Assembly (NCBI GenBank): GCA_015057115.1
Contig: SVEZ01000007.1
Span: forward strand, 62,001-126,000
Source of the DNA: Lachnospiraceae bacterium
GTDB lineage: Bacteria; Bacillota; Clostridia; Lachnospirales; Lachnospiraceae
DNA length: 64,000 nucleotides
Direction of reading: 5' to 3'
Shown here: in pieces, positions 41,132 through 52,253 of the stretch
Layout: every line of letters starts with the position of its first letter
Numbering within the stretch: the first letter of the stretch is position 1
Made by a program: the position numbers and the translations under genes
Notes under the pieces: model-generated
Told to the model about the DNA's origin: nothing
Seen by the model: only the letters and a program-made list of their open reading frames with translations
Databases searched by the model: none

Positions 41132-41920
41132 TTAAAATTTATATATTCCTTCCGCGATCTCTTCCTCTGTAAGAGTAAAGATCTCCGGCATACCGTTCTC
41201 TGTAATGAGAATGGTATTTTCATAGTGGGCAGACAGGCTTCCGTCTGCAGTCACTACTGTCCAGTCATCATCCAGCCATTCCACTTCCCAGGTTCCCAAA
41301 TCAATCATTGGTTCAATGGCAAGAGTCATGCCCGGTTTCAAAAGAGGCCCTCTTCTTAAGGGTTTATAATTTGGGATCTGTGGATCTTCATGCATATTGG
41401 TTCCAATACCATGTCCGCACAAATCACGAACCACACCATACCCAAAGCTTTCTGCATAAGCTCCGATTGCTGCAGACACTTCACCTAAATGTCTGCCTGC
41501 CTGTGCATTTTTGATTCCTTCAAAAAAGCTCTGACGCGTACGTTCAATCAGCAATCTTGCCTCTTCACTAATCTGTCCAACGCCATGGGTTCTTGCCGCA
41601 TCGGACTGATAACCCTTATGTATTACGCCAATATCCAGGCTGACAATATCGCCTTCCTGAATAATTCTGCTTTTCTTCGGAATACCGTGTACCACCTCAT
41701 CATTAATGGATACGCACACGCTTCCCGGGTATCCGTTATACCCTTTAAAAGACGGAATACATCCGTAGGAGCGAATCATTTCTTCTCCCAGCCGGTCAAT
41801 CTGCAGTGTAGACACACCCGGCTTGATCTCATGACCAAGCTCCTGATGAACCTTCGCCAGAATTACTCCGGCTTCTCGCATGAGCTCGATCTCTCTTTCT
41901 GATTTGATTGATATAGCCAT
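41132..41920 (-). CDS. map: Methionine aminopeptidase
   Basis: This is a 262-residue type I enzyme removing N-terminal Met. The metal ligands appear in order: Asp in SLDIGVIHKGYQSDAART, His in LCGHGIGTNMHEDPQIPNY, Glu in LAIEPMI and Glu near HYENTILITENG. It starts 2 bp after adk, in the canonical secY-adk-map-infA order. Confidence 0.97.
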   Translation of the reverse strand: MAISIKSEREIELMREAGVILAKVHQELGHEIKPGVSTLQIDRLGEEMIRSYGCIPSFKGYNGYPGSVCVSINDEVVHGIPKKSRIIQEGDIVSLDIGVIHKGYQSDAARTHGVGQISEEARLLIERTRQSFFEGIKNAQAGRHLGEVSAAIGAYAESFGYGVVRDLCGHGIGTNMHEDPQIPNYKPLRRGPLLKPGMTLAIEPMIDLGTWEVEWLDDDWTVVTADGSLSAHYENTILITENGMPEIFTLTEEEIAEGIYKF

Positions 41921-41922
41921 TT

Positions 41923-42567
41923 CTACTCTCCAATTGTGGAAACGATGTCACGTGTCACCTCATCCGGTGTCTTTGTTCCATCAAATTCCTTTAAAATTCC
42001 TTTATTTCTATAGTAATCGATGAGTGGTTTTGTCTGCTCATGATAAACAGTCAATCTCTTCTGAACAGTTTCCGGCTTGTCATCATCCCGAAGTACAAGT
42101 TCGGACTGACAGCGATCGCAGATTCCTTCTTTCTGTGGTTTCATATTCTCCACATGATAAGTCGCGCCGCATTTGATGCAGGCTCTGCGTCCACCCATAC
42201 GTTTAACGATTACTTCGTCTTCAACCTCTAAGTCAATGGCAAAGTCCATCGCTTCATTTATCTGATCAAGTGCCTGTGACAAGCTTTCAGCCTGTGGAAT
42301 GGTTCTCGGGAATCCATCCAGAATAAAGCCCTTCTCACAATCACTCTGTTTTATTCTGTCTACAACCAGGTCGCATACCAGTTCATCAGGAACCAGCAGA
42401 CCCTTATCCATATATTCTTTTGCTTTTTTTCCTAACTCTGTGCCTTCCTTAATGTTCGCACGAAAAATATCCCCCGTGGAAATGTGTGGAATTCCATATT
42501 TATCTGATAAAACCTTTGCCTGAGAGCCTTTTCCCGCTCCCGGAGCGCCCAACATAATCAGCTTCAT
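41923..42567 (-). CDS. adk: Adenylate kinase
   Basis: This is a 214-residue long-form adenylate kinase (ATP + AMP to 2 ADP). The P loop is GAPGAGKGSQA, followed by DGFPRT and a zinc-type LID domain with Cys-x2-Cys (CIKCGATYH) and CDRCQ. The start at 42567 fits MKLIMLGAPG and follows GGAGACGTAC; the five extra residues upstream are discounted. Confidence 0.97.
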   Translation of the reverse strand: MKLIMLGAPGAGKGSQAKVLSDKYGIPHISTGDIFRANIKEGTELGKKAKEYMDKGLLVPDELVCDLVVDRIKQSDCEKGFILDGFPRTIPQAESLSQALDQINEAMDFAIDLEVEDEVIVKRMGGRRACIKCGATYHVENMKPQKEGICDRCQSELVLRDDDKPETVQKRLTVYHEQTKPLIDYYRNKGILKEFDGTKTPDEVTRDIVSTIGE

Positions 42568-42621
42568 GTACGTCTCCTCCAATTTTAAACACTGTTCTCA
42601 AATTACCGCTATAGCACAAAT

Positions 42622-42684
42622 CGAGTAGGTAACCTACTCGCAAAAATTTAAACAAAGGCAGGCGGAAAGCCCACCTTTGTTTAA
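42622..42684 (-). terminator. Hairpin pair in the secY-adk spacer
   Basis: Just past secY, TTAAACAAAGG/CCTTTGTTTAA with an inner GGC/GCC (42648-42684) is followed on the minus strand by AAATTTTT, resembling a partial terminator. Next comes a perfect CGAGTAGGT-N-ACCTACTCG palindrome (42622-42640). They could reduce read-through into adk or mark an RNA-processing or operator site. Confidence 0.55.
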
Positions 42685-42689
42685 CATTA

Positions 42690-44006
42690 TTAATCTTTTA
42701 AGAATCCTCTGTAATTTCTTACTCTCATCTGGGATTCAATCTGACTTAAGGTTTCAATGATAACACCTACAATAATGATTAAGGATGTTCCACCGAAGGA
42801 TACATCTGCGTTAAATACGCCATTAAAGAGGATTGGAATCACAGAAACGATAACCAAACCAACCGCACCGATAAATACGATGTATTTTAACATATTGGTA
42901 AGGTAATCGCTGGTAGGTTTACCCGGTCTGATTCCCGGAATAAATCCACCCTGCTTCTTCATGTTATTAGCAACCTCTAATGGGTTAAAGCTAATTTCTG
43001 TATAGAAGTAAGCAAAAGCAATAATCAGCAGGATATATACCACCAAACCGATGGAATATACCGGCTGGTTCGGGTTACACCAGTTAGACTGGCTTAATCC
43101 ACGCAAGATCTTGTGACCGATACCGGTTCCTTCGGACTTGCCAAGCAATCCGGCAATGATACCCGGTGTGGTCAAAATAGACTGAGCAAAGATTACCGGG
43201 ATAACACCTGCGGTATTAACCTTTAACGGAATCTGGGAGCTCTGTCCACCTACCTGCTTGTTTCCAACAACCTTCTTGGAATACTGTACCGGGATAGTAC
43301 GTTTTGCTTCCTGCAAAATGATTACCAGTACAACGGTTGCCAGAATAACAGCAAGGATAACTACTGCTGCTACGGCTGCATTACCAATGTTCTTTCCGCT
43401 AACAAATTTCTCCCAAAGAGAAACCATATCAGCCGGAATTCTGGAAATGATATTGATAATCAATACGATGGAGATACCATTTCCAACACCTTTTTCCGTG
43501 ATACGCTCACCAATCCACATCAGTACAGCAGAACCTGCTGTAAGACCAACTACCATACCAATCACGCAAACTGCGGATGGATCCGGTACATAGCCCATTC
43601 TGATAAATCCGATGGTCATTGCCACAGACTCGATCAAAGATAAGCCAACCGTTACATAACGTGTAATTGCAACAATTTTCTTTCTTCCTTCTTCACCATC
43701 CTGCTGCATCTCACCAAGTGCCGGAATAGCAATGGTAAGAAGCTGCATGATAATGGAAGATGTGATGTATGGTGTAATGCTTAATGCAAATACAGACATC
43801 TTTTCAAATGATCCACCAGTGATTGCATTCATAAATCCGAAGGAATCTCCGGTATTACTTGCAAACCACTGACGGAAGCTTTCTGCATCCATGCCCGGTA
43901 ACGGGATCTGTGATCCAAGACGGATTACAACCAGCATGCAGAACGTAAACAGAAGCTTAATTCTTAAATCTTTTACTTTAAACGCGCCACGAAGTGTTTC
44001 TAACAT
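42690..44006 (-). CDS. secY: Preprotein translocase subunit SecY
   Basis: This is a 438-residue, ten-helix protein forming the export channel. It has FKVKDLRIKLLFTF, the plug/helix-2 region SLFALSITPYITSSIIMQLL-like stretch, GIGNGISIVLIINI, and the C-terminal FIPGIRPGKPTSDYL and QSRNYRGFLK-like ending. It overlaps the rplO stop by one base. Confidence 0.98.
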   Translation of the reverse strand: MLETLRGAFKVKDLRIKLLFTFCMLVVIRLGSQIPLPGMDAESFRQWFASNTGDSFGFMNAITGGSFEKMSVFALSITPYITSSIIMQLLTIAIPALGEMQQDGEEGRKKIVAITRYVTVGLSLIESVAMTIGFIRMGYVPDPSAVCVIGMVVGLTAGSAVLMWIGERITEKGVGNGISIVLIINIISRIPADMVSLWEKFVSGKNIGNAAVAAVVILAVILATVVLVIILQEAKRTIPVQYSKKVVGNKQVGGQSSQIPLKVNTAGVIPVIFAQSILTTPGIIAGLLGKSEGTGIGHKILRGLSQSNWCNPNQPVYSIGLVVYILLIIAFAYFYTEISFNPLEVANNMKKQGGFIPGIRPGKPTSDYLTNMLKYIVFIGAVGLVIVSVIPILFNGVFNADVSFGGTSLIIIVGVIIETLSQIESQMRVRNYRGFLKD

Positions 44007-44446
44007 TAGATCACCTCGACATTTCCACCAGCAGCTTCGATTTTAGCTTTAGCGCCCTCACTAAAGGCATTTGCTTTTACAGTAAGCTTCTTGGTTAATT
44101 CTCCATTTCCAAGAATTTTAACACCATCTCTTGGATTTTTAACGATTCCGCTCTCAAGTAATGTTTCTACTGTAACTTCTGAACCATTCTCAAATCTCTC
44201 TAATGCGGAAACGTTGATTCCTACGATATTTAAGCTGTTTCTATTCTTAAAACCTCTCTTAGGAATACGTCTGAATAATGGCATCTGACCACCTTCAAAA
44301 CCTGGTCTCGGTGCTCCGGAACGAGCTTTCTGACCCTTATGTCCCTTACCGGCAGTCTTACCGTTTCCTGATCCGTGTCCACGTCCTCTTCTGAAGTTAT
44401 CACTATGTTTAGAACCTGCAGCAGGTCTTAAATTTGATAATTCCAT
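44006..44446 (-). CDS. rplO: 50S ribosomal protein L15
   Basis: This is a 146-residue L15 with the Gly/Lys-rich start ([21 protein letters not shown]), [25 protein letters not shown] and [11 protein letters not shown]. It is a late-assembling 23S rRNA binder. The start overlaps nothing upstream; the stop overlaps secY. Confidence 0.98.
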   Translation of the reverse strand: MELSNLRPAAGSKHSDNFRRGRGHGSGNGKTAGKGHKGQKARSGAPRPGFEGGQMPLFRRIPKRGFKNRNSLNIVGINVSALERFENGSEVTVETLLESGIVKNPRDGVKILGNGELTKKLTVKANAFSEGAKAKIEAAGGNVEVI

Positions 44447-44465
44447 TCTGACACCTCCTATCTTC

Positions 44466-44648
44466 TTAGTTCTCTTCTACTTTAATTAAATGCTGTACCT
44501 GATGAATCATACCACGAACTGCTTCGTTGTCCGGTTTTTCAACGGTCTGATGAAGCTTACGAAGTCCCAATGCTTCTACAGTCTTCTTGTTCTTTGGTAC
44601 TGCTCCGATTGGAGATTTCACAAGTGTAATTTTTAATGTCTTAGCCAT
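44466..44648 (-). CDS. rpmD: 50S ribosomal protein L30
   Basis: This is a 60-residue L30: [55 protein letters not shown]. Complete and in the standard rpsE-rpmD-rplO order. Confidence 0.98.
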   Translation of the reverse strand: MAKTLKITLVKSPIGAVPKNKKTVEALGLRKLHQTVEKPDNEAVRGMIHQVQHLIKVEEN

Positions 44649-44662
44649 TTCTTTTTCCCTCC

Positions 44663-45172
44663 TTAACCAAGTATCTCTTCTACAGATTTACCACGGAGTT
44701 TTGCTACCTCTTCAGGAGACTTTAACTGGCTGAGCGCATCGATAGTAGCAAGTACTACGTTACGTTTGTTGTTGGATCCCAAAGATTTGGTACGGATATT
44801 CTTAATGCCTGCTAACTCACATACGGCACGTGCCGGACCTCCGGCGATAACTCCGGTACCTTGAGGTGCTCTCTTTAATAACACACTAGCTCCGGTATGC
44901 TTTCCGGTAATGTCATGTGTAATACTGTTATTTTCATCCAGCTTTACGAAGATCAGATTCTTCATAGCGTCTTCTTTTCCTTTACGGATTGCTTCAGGAA
45001 TTTCTTTTGCTTTTCCTAAGCCAACGCCTACGTGTCCATTGTTGTCACCAACAACGACCAAAGCTGTAAATCTCATGTTATTTCCGCCCTTTACAACCTT
45101 TGTAACACGTTTGATAGATACAACTTTATCTTCGAGTTCAAGCTGTTTTGTATCAATGATTGTACGTTTCAT
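44663..45172 (-). CDS. rpsE: 30S ribosomal protein S5
   Basis: This is a 169-residue S5: [47 protein letters not shown] and [19 protein letters not shown]. It lies at the mRNA entry channel and affects decoding fidelity. 18 bp after rplR. Confidence 0.98.
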   Translation of the reverse strand: MKRTIIDTKQLELEDKVVSIKRVTKVVKGGNNMRFTALVVVGDNNGHVGVGLGKAKEIPEAIRKGKEDAMKNLIFVKLDENNSITHDITGKHTGASVLLKRAPQGTGVIAGGPARAVCELAGIKNIRTKSLGSNNKRNVVLATIDALSQLKSPEEVAKLRGKSVEEILG

Positions 45173-45190
45173 GTACTCGTTTCCTCCTTA

Positions 45191-45553
45191 TTAGAATGTT
45201 AAGCCAGCTTCTCTTGCTGCATCAGCAAGGGCTTTTACTTTACCATCATATTTAAAGCCGCCTCTATCAAAAACTACAGTTGTAATACCTTTTTCTAAAG
45301 CTTTCTTTGCAACAGCTGTTCCAACTGCAGCAGCCGCTTCCACGTTATTAGTTTTCTCAAGCTTCAGATCCTTCTCTAAGGTAGAAGCTGAGCAAAGGGT
45401 ATTTCCAACTGTGTCGTCAATAATCTGAGCATACATATGATTATTACTTCTAAACACAGCCAAACGTGGTCTCTCAGGTGTTCCTGCGAAACGATTACGT
45501 ACTCTTCTATGTTTATCTTCACGAACTAAAGTTCTAGATTTCTTATTAACCAT
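45191..45553 (-). CDS. rplR: 50S ribosomal protein L18
   Basis: This is a 120-residue 5S rRNA-binding protein: [66 protein letters not shown]. Normal length and place. Confidence 0.98.
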   Translation of the reverse strand: MVNKKSRTLVREDKHRRVRNRFAGTPERPRLAVFRSNNHMYAQIIDDTVGNTLCSASTLEKDLKLEKTNNVEAAAAVGTAVAKKALEKGITTVVFDRGGFKYDGKVKALADAAREAGLTF

Positions 45554-45572
45554 TTCTTGTCCACTCCTTTAA

Positions 45573-46112
45573 TTATTTCTTACCAGTCTTACCAACTTTA
45601 CGTCTAATAACTTCATCAGCGTAACGGATACCTTTACCCTTATACGGTTCAGGTCTTCTCTTATCTCTGATTTCCGCTGCGTATTGGCCAACCTTTTCTT
45701 TGTCAATACCTTTTACAATGATCTTGTTTGCATCTACGGTACACTCTACACCTTCAGGATCAGTCATCTCTACCGGATGAGAAAATCCAAGGTTTAAAGT
45801 TAATGTTTTTCCGGATTTTGCTGCTCTGTATCCAACACCGTCAACAATGAGCTCTTTGGTATAACCATCTGTTACACCAACAACCATGTTGTTGATAAGA
45901 GTTCTTGTTAATCCGTGTAAGGATTTCATTCTCTTTAAATCATTTGGTCTTGTAACAGTTACTTCTGCTCCATCTAATTTGATTTCCATTTCAGATGGAA
46001 GGGTTCTCTCCAGAGTTCCCTTAGGACCTTTTACAGTCACATGATTATTTTCTGCAATTTCAACGGTTACTCCGCTTGGAACTGCGATTGGCATTCTTCC
46101 TATACGTGACAT
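45573..46112 (-). CDS. rplF: 50S ribosomal protein L6
   Basis: This is a 179-residue L6 with [20 protein letters not shown], and [28 protein letters not shown] at the end. It sits near the sarcin-ricin loop and factor-binding site. Confidence 0.98.
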   Translation of the reverse strand: MSRIGRMPIAVPSGVTVEIAENNHVTVKGPKGTLERTLPSEMEIKLDGAEVTVTRPNDLKRMKSLHGLTRTLINNMVVGVTDGYTKELIVDGVGYRAAKSGKTLTLNLGFSHPVEMTDPEGVECTVDANKIIVKGIDKEKVGQYAAEIRDKRRPEPYKGKGIRYADEVIRRKVGKTGKK

Positions 46113-46179
46113 GCCCGTACCTCCTAATTCTTAATTTGGCTTGCGCCTTATTTATTTTCTACTCTATAAGGTAATCTAA

Positions 46180-46584
46180 TTACCAAACAAATGCTAATAC
46201 TTCGCCACCAACGTGAAGCTTACGAGCTTCCTTGTCAGTGATCACACCCTGGTTTGTAGAAAGGATAGCGATTCCAAGACCACCAAGAACGCGAGGTAAC
46301 TCATCCTTACCGGCATATACACGTAATCCCGGTTTGGAGATTCTCTTGATTCCAGAAATGATCTTTTCATTCTTATCGTTTCCGTACTTTAAGGTGATGC
46401 GGATTGTTTTAAACATACCATCTTCGATTAAGTCATACTTTGCAATGTATCCTTCGTTAACAAGGATGTTTGCGATTGCAACTTTGATTTTAGAAGCAGG
46501 TACATCAACTGTATCATGTTTTGCAGTGTTTGCATTACGGATTCTTGTAAGCATATCTGCAATTGGATCACTTGTTGTATGCAT
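46180..46584 (-). CDS. rpsH: 30S ribosomal protein S8
   Basis: This is a 134-residue S8: [27 protein letters not shown], and the C-terminal [33 protein letters not shown]. In E. coli S8 is the translational repressor of the spc operon. 67 bp precede rplF. Confidence 0.98.
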   Translation of the reverse strand: MHTTSDPIADMLTRIRNANTAKHDTVDVPASKIKVAIANILVNEGYIAKYDLIEDGMFKTIRITLKYGNDKNEKIISGIKRISKPGLRVYAGKDELPRVLGGLGIAILSTNQGVITDKEARKLHVGGEVLAFVW

Positions 46585-46617
46585 TAATTTTTCCTCCTGA
46601 TTATTCGTTACTGATTC

Positions 46618-46803
46618 TTACCAGCTTGCTTTCTTAACTCCCGGAATCTGACCCTTGTATGCCAGCTCACGGAAGCAGATACGGCAAATTCCGTACTTTC
46701 TCAAGTACGCATGTGGACGTCCACAAATTCTGCAACGGCTATATTCTCTGGTAGAGAATTTCTGTTTGCGCTGCTGTTTAATTTTCATTGAAGTTTTTGC
46801 CAT
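46618..46803 (-). CDS. rpsN: 30S ribosomal protein S14, type Z
   Basis: This is a 61-residue short S14 with two Cys-x2-Cys pairs ([20 protein letters not shown]) binding zinc, then [18 protein letters not shown]. The zinc-binding form is the usual one in Firmicutes. Confidence 0.98.
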   Translation of the reverse strand: MAKTSMKIKQQRKQKFSTREYSRCRICGRPHAYLRKYGICRICFRELAYKGQIPGVKKASW

Positions 46804-46821
46804 GATAAAATTCCCTCCTGA

Positions 46822-47361
46822 TTATTTCGCAAAAGGCATGTTGAACTGTGTTAAAAGTTCACGAGCCTCTTCGTCTGTGTTAGCTGTTGTAACGAAAATC
46901 ACGTCCATACCTCTAACCTTGTCAACCTTATCATACTCAATTTCCGGGAAGATTAACTGTTCTTTAATTCCAAGTGCATAATTTCCTCTTCCGTCGAATG
47001 CGTTCGGATTCACACCTCTGAAGTCACGTACACGAGGAAGTGCGAGGTTGATCAAACGATCAGCGAACTCATACATCTTCTCGCCACGTAAGGTTACCTT
47101 ACATCCGATAGCCATTCCTTCTCTTAACTTGAAGTTAGCGATGGAATTCTTTGCTCTGGTAACTACAGGTTTCTGTCCGGAGATGATCTCTAAGTCACCC
47201 ATAGCTGCTTCTAATAATTTAGCGTTTTCTTTTGCTTCACCTACACCCATATTAATAACAATCTTATCGAGTTTCGGCACCTGCATAATGTTTTTATATC
47301 CGAATTTCTTGACCATTGCTGGTACAATTTCGTTCTGATAGTTCTCTTTCAGTCTACTCAA
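46822..47361 (-). CDS. rplE: 50S ribosomal protein L5
   Basis: This is a 179-residue 5S rRNA-binding protein: [67 protein letters not shown]. It contacts the P-site tRNA and S13. Confidence 0.98.
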   Translation of the reverse strand: MSRLKENYQNEIVPAMVKKFGYKNIMQVPKLDKIVINMGVGEAKENAKLLEAAMGDLEIISGQKPVVTRAKNSIANFKLREGMAIGCKVTLRGEKMYEFADRLINLALPRVRDFRGVNPNAFDGRGNYALGIKEQLIFPEIEYDKVDKVRGMDVIFVTTANTDEEARELLTQFNMPFAK

Positions 47362-47384
47362 CTTATGTTTCCTCCTCTCAATAA

Positions 47385-47690
47385 TTAGTCAATAATATCG
47401 CCTGTAGCTTTAGCGAAACGTACTTTCTTGTCTCCATCCATCTTGAAACCAACTCTGGTTGCTTTTCCGTTATGAACTAACATAACATTGGAAATATCAA
47501 GAGCAGCTTCCTGAGAGATGATGCCACCCTCCTGGTTAGCCATGCTTGGCTTGGTGTGCTTCTTAACCATGTTCACACCCTCTACCAGTACGGTATGGTC
47601 TTTCTGATTCACAGCGATTACTTTACCCTGCTTATCTCTATCTTTTCCTGCGATAACCTTTACTGTATCGCCCTTTTTAATCTTTAACAT
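47385..47690 (-). CDS. rplX: 50S ribosomal protein L24
   Basis: This is a 101-residue L24 with a KOW motif at the start ([22 protein letters not shown]), [10 protein letters not shown] and [17 protein letters not shown]. It initiates assembly at the 5' part of 23S rRNA. Confidence 0.98.
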   Translation of the reverse strand: MLKIKKGDTVKVIAGKDRDKQGKVIAVNQKDHTVLVEGVNMVKKHTKPSMANQEGGIISQEAALDISNVMLVHNGKATRVGFKMDGDKKVRFAKATGDIID

Positions 47691-47704
47691 TCCCTTTATT
47701 CCTC

Positions 47705-48073
47705 CTATAATACTTCCGGAGCCAGGGAAACGATCTTCATGAACTGTTTGTCACGAAGCTCTCTGGCTACTGGTCCAAAAATACGAGTTCCTTTTGGGGT
47801 CTTGTCATCTTTAATGATAACTGCTGCGTTCTCATCAAATTTGATATAAGAACCGTCTTTACGACGAGCACCTTTTACAGTACGAACAACAACTGCTTTT
47901 ACTACGTCACCCTTCTTAACAACTCCGCCTGGTGTTGCATCTTTGACCGTAGCAGTAATGATATCACCGATATTCGCATATCTTCTGGTTGAACCGCCCA
48001 TAACACGGATGCAAAGGATTTCTTTTGCTCCTGTATTATCGGCTACTTTCAATCTAGTTTCCTGTTGAATCAT
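47705..48073 (-). CDS. rplN: 50S ribosomal protein L14
   Basis: This is a 122-residue L14: [57 protein letters not shown] and [18 protein letters not shown]. It forms an intersubunit bridge and binds the silencing factor RsfS in characterised bacteria. Confidence 0.98.
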   Translation of the reverse strand: MIQQETRLKVADNTGAKEILCIRVMGGSTRRYANIGDIITATVKDATPGGVVKKGDVVKAVVVRTVKGARRKDGSYIKFDENAAVIIKDDKTPKGTRIFGPVARELRDKQFMKIVSLAPEVL

Positions 48074-48091
48074 GCGGGTAGCCTCCTTTAA

Positions 48092-48349
48092 TTATTTCAC
48101 TCTTTCCATGACTTCCACAAGTCTCCATCTCTTATCCTTAGATAATGGTCTTGTTTCCATAACCTTTACGGTATCACCGATATTGCAGGTGTTCTCCTCG
48201 TCATGTGCTTTCAATTTATAAGTTTTCTTTACGATTTTGCCGTACAAAGCGTGTTTTACGTTATCTTCTACAGCTACAACGATGGTCTTATCCATTTTGT
48301 TGCTGACAACTTTACCAACACGTGTTTTTCTTAAATTTCTTTCTTCCAC
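48092..48349 (-). CDS. rpsQ: 30S ribosomal protein S17
   Basis: This is an 85-residue S17: [49 protein letters not shown]. An OB-fold 16S rRNA binder of normal length. Confidence 0.98.
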   Translation of the reverse strand: MEERNLRKTRVGKVVSNKMDKTIVVAVEDNVKHALYGKIVKKTYKLKAHDEENTCNIGDTVKVMETRPLSKDKRWRLVEVMERVK

Positions 48350-48379
48350 GATCGATTGCTCCTTTCTCTAGGATGGCTC

Positions 48380-48583
48380 TTAAGCGTTTGCCTTTGCAGA
48401 GATCACAGTCTGAATTCTTGCAATGTTTCTTCTGACTTCTTTGATTCTGCCGGTATTATCAAGCTGGTTAGTAGCGTTCTGGAATCTCAAATTGAAAAGC
48501 TCCTTCTTTGCTGCAACTAATGCATCTTCTAACTCAGCTACATTCTTTGTGTTTAAATCTTCTAAATATCTACTACTCTTCAT
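48380..48583 (-). CDS. rpmC: 50S ribosomal protein L29
   Basis: This is a 67-residue L29 ([46 protein letters not shown]) near the peptide exit. Start choice: the ATG at 48583 (MKSSRYL) with AAGGCGG about 9 bases upstream is preferred to the GTG at 48592; either overlaps the rplP stop. Confidence 0.97.
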   Translation of the reverse strand: MKSSRYLEDLNTKNVAELEDALVAAKKELFNLRFQNATNQLDNTGRIKEVRRNIARIQTVISAKANA

Positions 48584-49010
48584 TTGATTCACCGCCTTCT
48601 AAGTCTGCACGTGAAACTACTTTACATTTACATGGCAACTTGTGTGTAGCAAGACGAAGTGCTTCACGAGCAACTTCCTCCGGAACACCGGCAAGCTCGA
48701 ATAATACACGGCCCGGCTTAACTACTGCTACCCAATATTCCAAAGTTCCTTTTCCGGAACCCATACGAGTTTCAGCTGGTTTTGCAGTTACTGGTTTATC
48801 TGGGAAAATTTTAATCCAAACCTTACCACCACGTTTTACGTGACGGGTCATAGCGATACGGGCTGCCTCGATCTGATTACTTCTGATCCAGCAAGGCTCC
48901 AGTGCCACGATACCAAACTCACCATAAGTGATTTTATTTCCTCTTAACGCCTTTCCGGTCATGCTTCCGCGGAACTGTTTACGGCGTTTTACTCTCTTCG
49001 GCATTAACAT
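48573..49010 (-). CDS. rplP: 50S ribosomal protein L16
   Basis: This is a 145-residue L16: [48 protein letters not shown] and [25 protein letters not shown]. It helps position tRNA at the A site. The stop overlaps rpmC and the start overlaps the rpsC stop. Confidence 0.98.
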   Translation of the reverse strand: MLMPKRVKRRKQFRGSMTGKALRGNKITYGEFGIVALEPCWIRSNQIEAARIAMTRHVKRGGKVWIKIFPDKPVTAKPAETRMGSGKGTLEYWVAVVKPGRVLFELAGVPEEVAREALRLATHKLPCKCKVVSRADLEGGESNEE

Positions 49011-49666
49011 TATTTATCGCTCCCTTCCTTTACGCCTTTTGTTGGAAGGATTTCGCCCTTGTAGATCCAAACCTTAACGCCAACTTTTCCGTAGGTTGTA
49101 TCTGCTTCAGCGAATCCATAGTCGATGTCTGCTCTTAATGTCTGAAGCGGAATAGTTCCGTCAGTATAGAACTCTGTACGAGCCATATCTGCTCCGCCAA
49201 GACGTCCGGAACATGCTGCCTTGATACCAAGCGCTCCGGCTTTTCTACTTCTTCCCATACAGGACTTCATTGCTCTACGGAAAGAGATACGATCCTCTAA
49301 CTGATGAGCGATGTTCTCAGCTACTAACTGAGCATCCTTGTCTGGTCTCTTAACTTCTTTGATGTCAACAAGTAATTTCTTGCTTGTGAACTTCTGAACT
49401 TCACCTTTGATCTTCTCGATCTCTGCTCCGCCCTTACCGATTACTACACCAGGCTTAGCAGTGTAAAGGATAACCTTTACTCTATCGGTTGTACGCTCGA
49501 TTTCGATTTTGGAAACACCAGCGTTGTATAACTTTTTCTTAAGATAGGTTCTGATGTTGTAGTCTTCTACTAAATAGTCAGCGAACTCAGCATCAGCATA
49601 CCATTTTGAGTCCCAGTCTTTAATTACTCCGACTCTTAAGCCATGAGGATTCACTTTCTGTCCCAT
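49010..49666 (-). CDS. rpsC: 30S ribosomal protein S3
   Basis: This is a 218-residue S3 with [21 protein letters not shown], the KH domain ([21 protein letters not shown]) and the C-terminal [35 protein letters not shown]. Lines the mRNA entry and has helicase activity with S4 and S5. Confidence 0.98.
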   Translation of the reverse strand: MGQKVNPHGLRVGVIKDWDSKWYADAEFADYLVEDYNIRTYLKKKLYNAGVSKIEIERTTDRVKVILYTAKPGVVIGKGGAEIEKIKGEVQKFTSKKLLVDIKEVKRPDKDAQLVAENIAHQLEDRISFRRAMKSCMGRSRKAGALGIKAACSGRLGGADMARTEFYTDGTIPLQTLRADIDYGFAEADTTYGKVGVKVWIYKGEILPTKGVKEGSDK

Positions 49667-49677
49667 GATTGCCCTCC

Positions 49678-50064
49678 TTATCGTTCATTGAGCACAATTG
49701 TAATGTGGCTCATTCTCTTTTCGATTCTATAAGCTCTACCCTGTGCTCTTGGTTGCACTCTCTTCATTGTAGGTCCTTTATTTGCGTAGCATTCCTCTAC
49801 ATAAAGGTTCTCAGCTTTCATACCATTGTTGTTTTCTGCATTTGCGATAGCTGATTTTAATAATTTTTCTATAACACTGGAAGCATATCTTGGGTTGTAA
49901 GCCAAAATACCAAGTGCTGTTTCAACGTCTTTACCACGGATAGCATCTAATACGAAGCATGCTTTCTGAGTAGGAATTCTTGCGTAGGATAACTTAGCGC
50001 TAGGTCTTGTATCCTTATTCGCATTTCTTTCTCTCTTAATTTGGGCTCTATGTCCTTTTGCCAT
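49678..50064 (-). CDS. rplV: 50S ribosomal protein L22
   Basis: This is a 128-residue L22; [66 protein letters not shown] carries the loop that reaches into the exit tunnel and influences macrolide binding and nascent-chain stalling. Confidence 0.98.
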   Translation of the reverse strand: MAKGHRAQIKRERNANKDTRPSAKLSYARIPTQKACFVLDAIRGKDVETALGILAYNPRYASSVIEKLLKSAIANAENNNGMKAENLYVEECYANKGPTMKRVQPRAQGRAYRIEKRMSHITIVLNER

Positions 50065-50091
50065 GGCTAAAAACCTCCTTTCAAAATTCTA

Positions 50092-50376
50092 TTAACGACG
50101 AACGCCGGATTTCTTCTCGTCTTTTCCGTGTCCTCTGTATGTTCTGGTTGCCACAAACTCACCAAGCTTATGTCCAACCATATCTTCTGTTACGTATACA
50201 GGTACATGCTTTCTTCCGTCATGCACTGCAATTGTGTGTCCAACCATCTGAGGAAAAATAGTAGAACGACGAGACCATGTCTTGATAACGGACTTGTCGC
50301 CAGAAGCGTTCATCGCGTCTACTTTTTTCAGTAAGCTTGCGTCTGCAAATGGTCCTTTTTTTAATGAACGTGCCAT
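50092..50376 (-). CDS. rpsS: 30S ribosomal protein S19
   Basis: This is a 94-residue S19: [63 protein letters not shown]. In the 30S head with S13. 27 bp upstream of rplV. Confidence 0.98.
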   Translation of the reverse strand: MARSLKKGPFADASLLKKVDAMNASGDKSVIKTWSRRSTIFPQMVGHTIAVHDGRKHVPVYVTEDMVGHKLGEFVATRTYRGHGKDEKKSGVRR

Positions 50377-50387
50377 AATCTTCCTCC

Positions 50388-51230
50388 TTATTTAGCGCCT
50401 TTACCGTTTCTACGACGAACGATAAGTTTATTAGACTGCTTGTTTTTCTTTCTTGTCTTAAGACCGAGTGCCGGTTTACCCCAAGGTGTGCACGGGCCGG
50501 AACGTCCGATTGGTGCGCGTCCTTCACCACCACCGTGTGGATGGTCATTCGGGTTCATTACAGAACCACGTACGGTTGGGCGGATACCCATGTGACGTTT
50601 ACGTCCTGCTTTACCGATCTTAACAAGGTTATGGTCACCGTTTCCGATAACTCCGATGGTTGCACGGCAGTTAAGCGGAACCATTCTCATTTCTCCTGAA
50701 GGAAGTCTTAAGGTTGCATATTTGCCTTCCTTAGCCATTAACTGAGCTGCAAGACCTGCGGAACGAACCATCTGGCCGCCCTTGCCTGCGTATAACTCAA
50801 TGTTGTGTACCTGAGTACCTACCGGAATGTTTTCAAGTGGTAAGCAGTTACCTACTCTGATTTCTGCTTCCGGTCCGTTCATCAGCTTATCGCCTACGCT
50901 AAGTCCTGCCGGAGCAAGGATGTATGCCTTCTCACCATCTGCATAGCTGATGAGTGCGATGTTTGCTGTTCTGTTTGGATCGTATTCAATTCCGAGTACA
51001 GTTGCCGGAATAGAATCTTTTCTTCTCTTAAAATCGATAATTCTGTATTTTCTTCTGTTTCCACCACCCTGATGTCTAACAGTGATCTTACCCTGATTGT
51101 TACGACCAGCGTTCTTCTTTAAAGAAGTTGTAAGGGATTTCTCAGGAGTTAATTTTGTTACTTCTGCGAAATCGGAACCGGTCATATTTCTTCTGGAAGG
51201 TGTATATGGGTTATATGTTTTAATTCCCAT
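50388..51230 (-). CDS. rplB: 50S ribosomal protein L2
   Basis: This is a 280-residue L2 with [46 protein letters not shown], and the His-bearing loop [19 protein letters not shown] close to the peptidyl-transferase centre. Normal length. Confidence 0.98.
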   Translation of the reverse strand: MGIKTYNPYTPSRRNMTGSDFAEVTKLTPEKSLTTSLKKNAGRNNQGKITVRHQGGGNRRKYRIIDFKRRKDSIPATVLGIEYDPNRTANIALISYADGEKAYILAPAGLSVGDKLMNGPEAEIRVGNCLPLENIPVGTQVHNIELYAGKGGQMVRSAGLAAQLMAKEGKYATLRLPSGEMRMVPLNCRATIGVIGNGDHNLVKIGKAGRKRHMGIRPTVRGSVMNPNDHPHGGGEGRAPIGRSGPCTPWGKPALGLKTRKKNKQSNKLIVRRRNGKGAK

Positions 51231-51301
51231 TGTGGTTCTCCTTTCAATCTAATGTTTTCGTTATCGCGTGTTGTCCTCACGCTTAATGTAGAAGCTTCTC
51301 C

Positions 51302-51601
51302 TTACAGTCCGGAGAAAATCTCGATCTCTTTGCTGTCAGCAGTAAGCTGAACGATTGCTTTCTTGGTCTTAGCAGTCTTTCCGATCACCATACCACGTCT
51401 CTTTTTCTTACCATCAAGATTCATGGTGTTTACGGATGCTACCTTTGTTCCAGCGAACATTTTTTCAACAGCTTCTTTGATCATAGTCTTGTTTGCTTCT
51501 GGATGAACAAGGAAAGTGTATTTCTTCTCGCTCATAGCATTCATACTCTTCTCGGTAACTACCGGTTTGAGGATGACATCATAATATTTAATTGCTGCCA
51601 T
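51302..51601 (-). CDS. rplW: 50S ribosomal protein L23
   Basis: This is a 99-residue L23: [44 protein letters not shown]. It is the docking site for trigger factor and SRP at the tunnel exit. Its start overlaps the rplD stop by one base. Confidence 0.98.
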   Translation of the reverse strand: MAAIKYYDVILKPVVTEKSMNAMSEKKYTFLVHPEANKTMIKEAVEKMFAGTKVASVNTMNLDGKKKRRGMVIGKTAKTKKAIVQLTADSKEIEIFSGL

Positions 51602-52221
51602 TATGCATACACCTCCTCAATCTTAGCTACAGCGTCTTTTGCAAGAACTACTGTCTTGTATTTCATAACGTCGTATACGTTTAACTCATTGATCTGAGCG
51701 GTCTTAACTGCAGGAATGTTTCTTGCAGATAATACAAGGTTCTGGTCGTTGTCAGCTAAAACTACAAGCGCACCTTCTACCTTTAAGTTGTTTAACATTT
51801 CTTTAAAGTTCTTTGTCTTAACTTCGCTCATCTTTAACTCGTCAAGAACGATGAACTTCTTATCGTTAACCTTAGCGGTCAATGCAGACTTTAATGCTGC
51901 TCTCTTTTCCTTCTTGTTTAATTTGAAGGAATAGTCTCTTGGTACCGGAGCAAAAACAACTCCACCACCGGTCCACTGCGGAGCTCTGATAGAACCCTGT
52001 CTTGCGTGTCCTGTTCCCTTCTGCTTCCATGGCTTTCTTCCACCACCGCTTACTTCGGAACGGGTTTTTGCTTTCTGTGTTCCCTGACGGTTGTTTGCAA
52101 GCTGCTGTACAACTGCCAAATGAACCAGATGCTCGTTTACTTCAACGCCAAACACAGCATCGTTTAATTCCATGCTGCCAACTTCGGCACCTTTCATATT
52201 ATAAACAGATACGTTTGCCAT
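51601..52221 (-). CDS. rplD: 50S ribosomal protein L4
   Basis: This is a 206-residue L4: [58 protein letters not shown] as the tunnel loop, and a globular rest. In enterobacteria L4 controls the S10 operon; whether it does here is unknown, though the rpsJ leader is long. Confidence 0.98.
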   Translation of the reverse strand: MANVSVYNMKGAEVGSMELNDAVFGVEVNEHLVHLAVVQQLANNRQGTQKAKTRSEVSGGGRKPWKQKGTGHARQGSIRAPQWTGGGVVFAPVPRDYSFKLNKKEKRAALKSALTAKVNDKKFIVLDELKMSEVKTKNFKEMLNNLKVEGALVVLADNDQNLVLSARNIPAVKTAQINELNVYDVMKYKTVVLAKDAVAKIEEVYA

Positions 52222-52253
52222 CTGTCTGTTCCTCCTTTCCTGTCCGTGCTATC

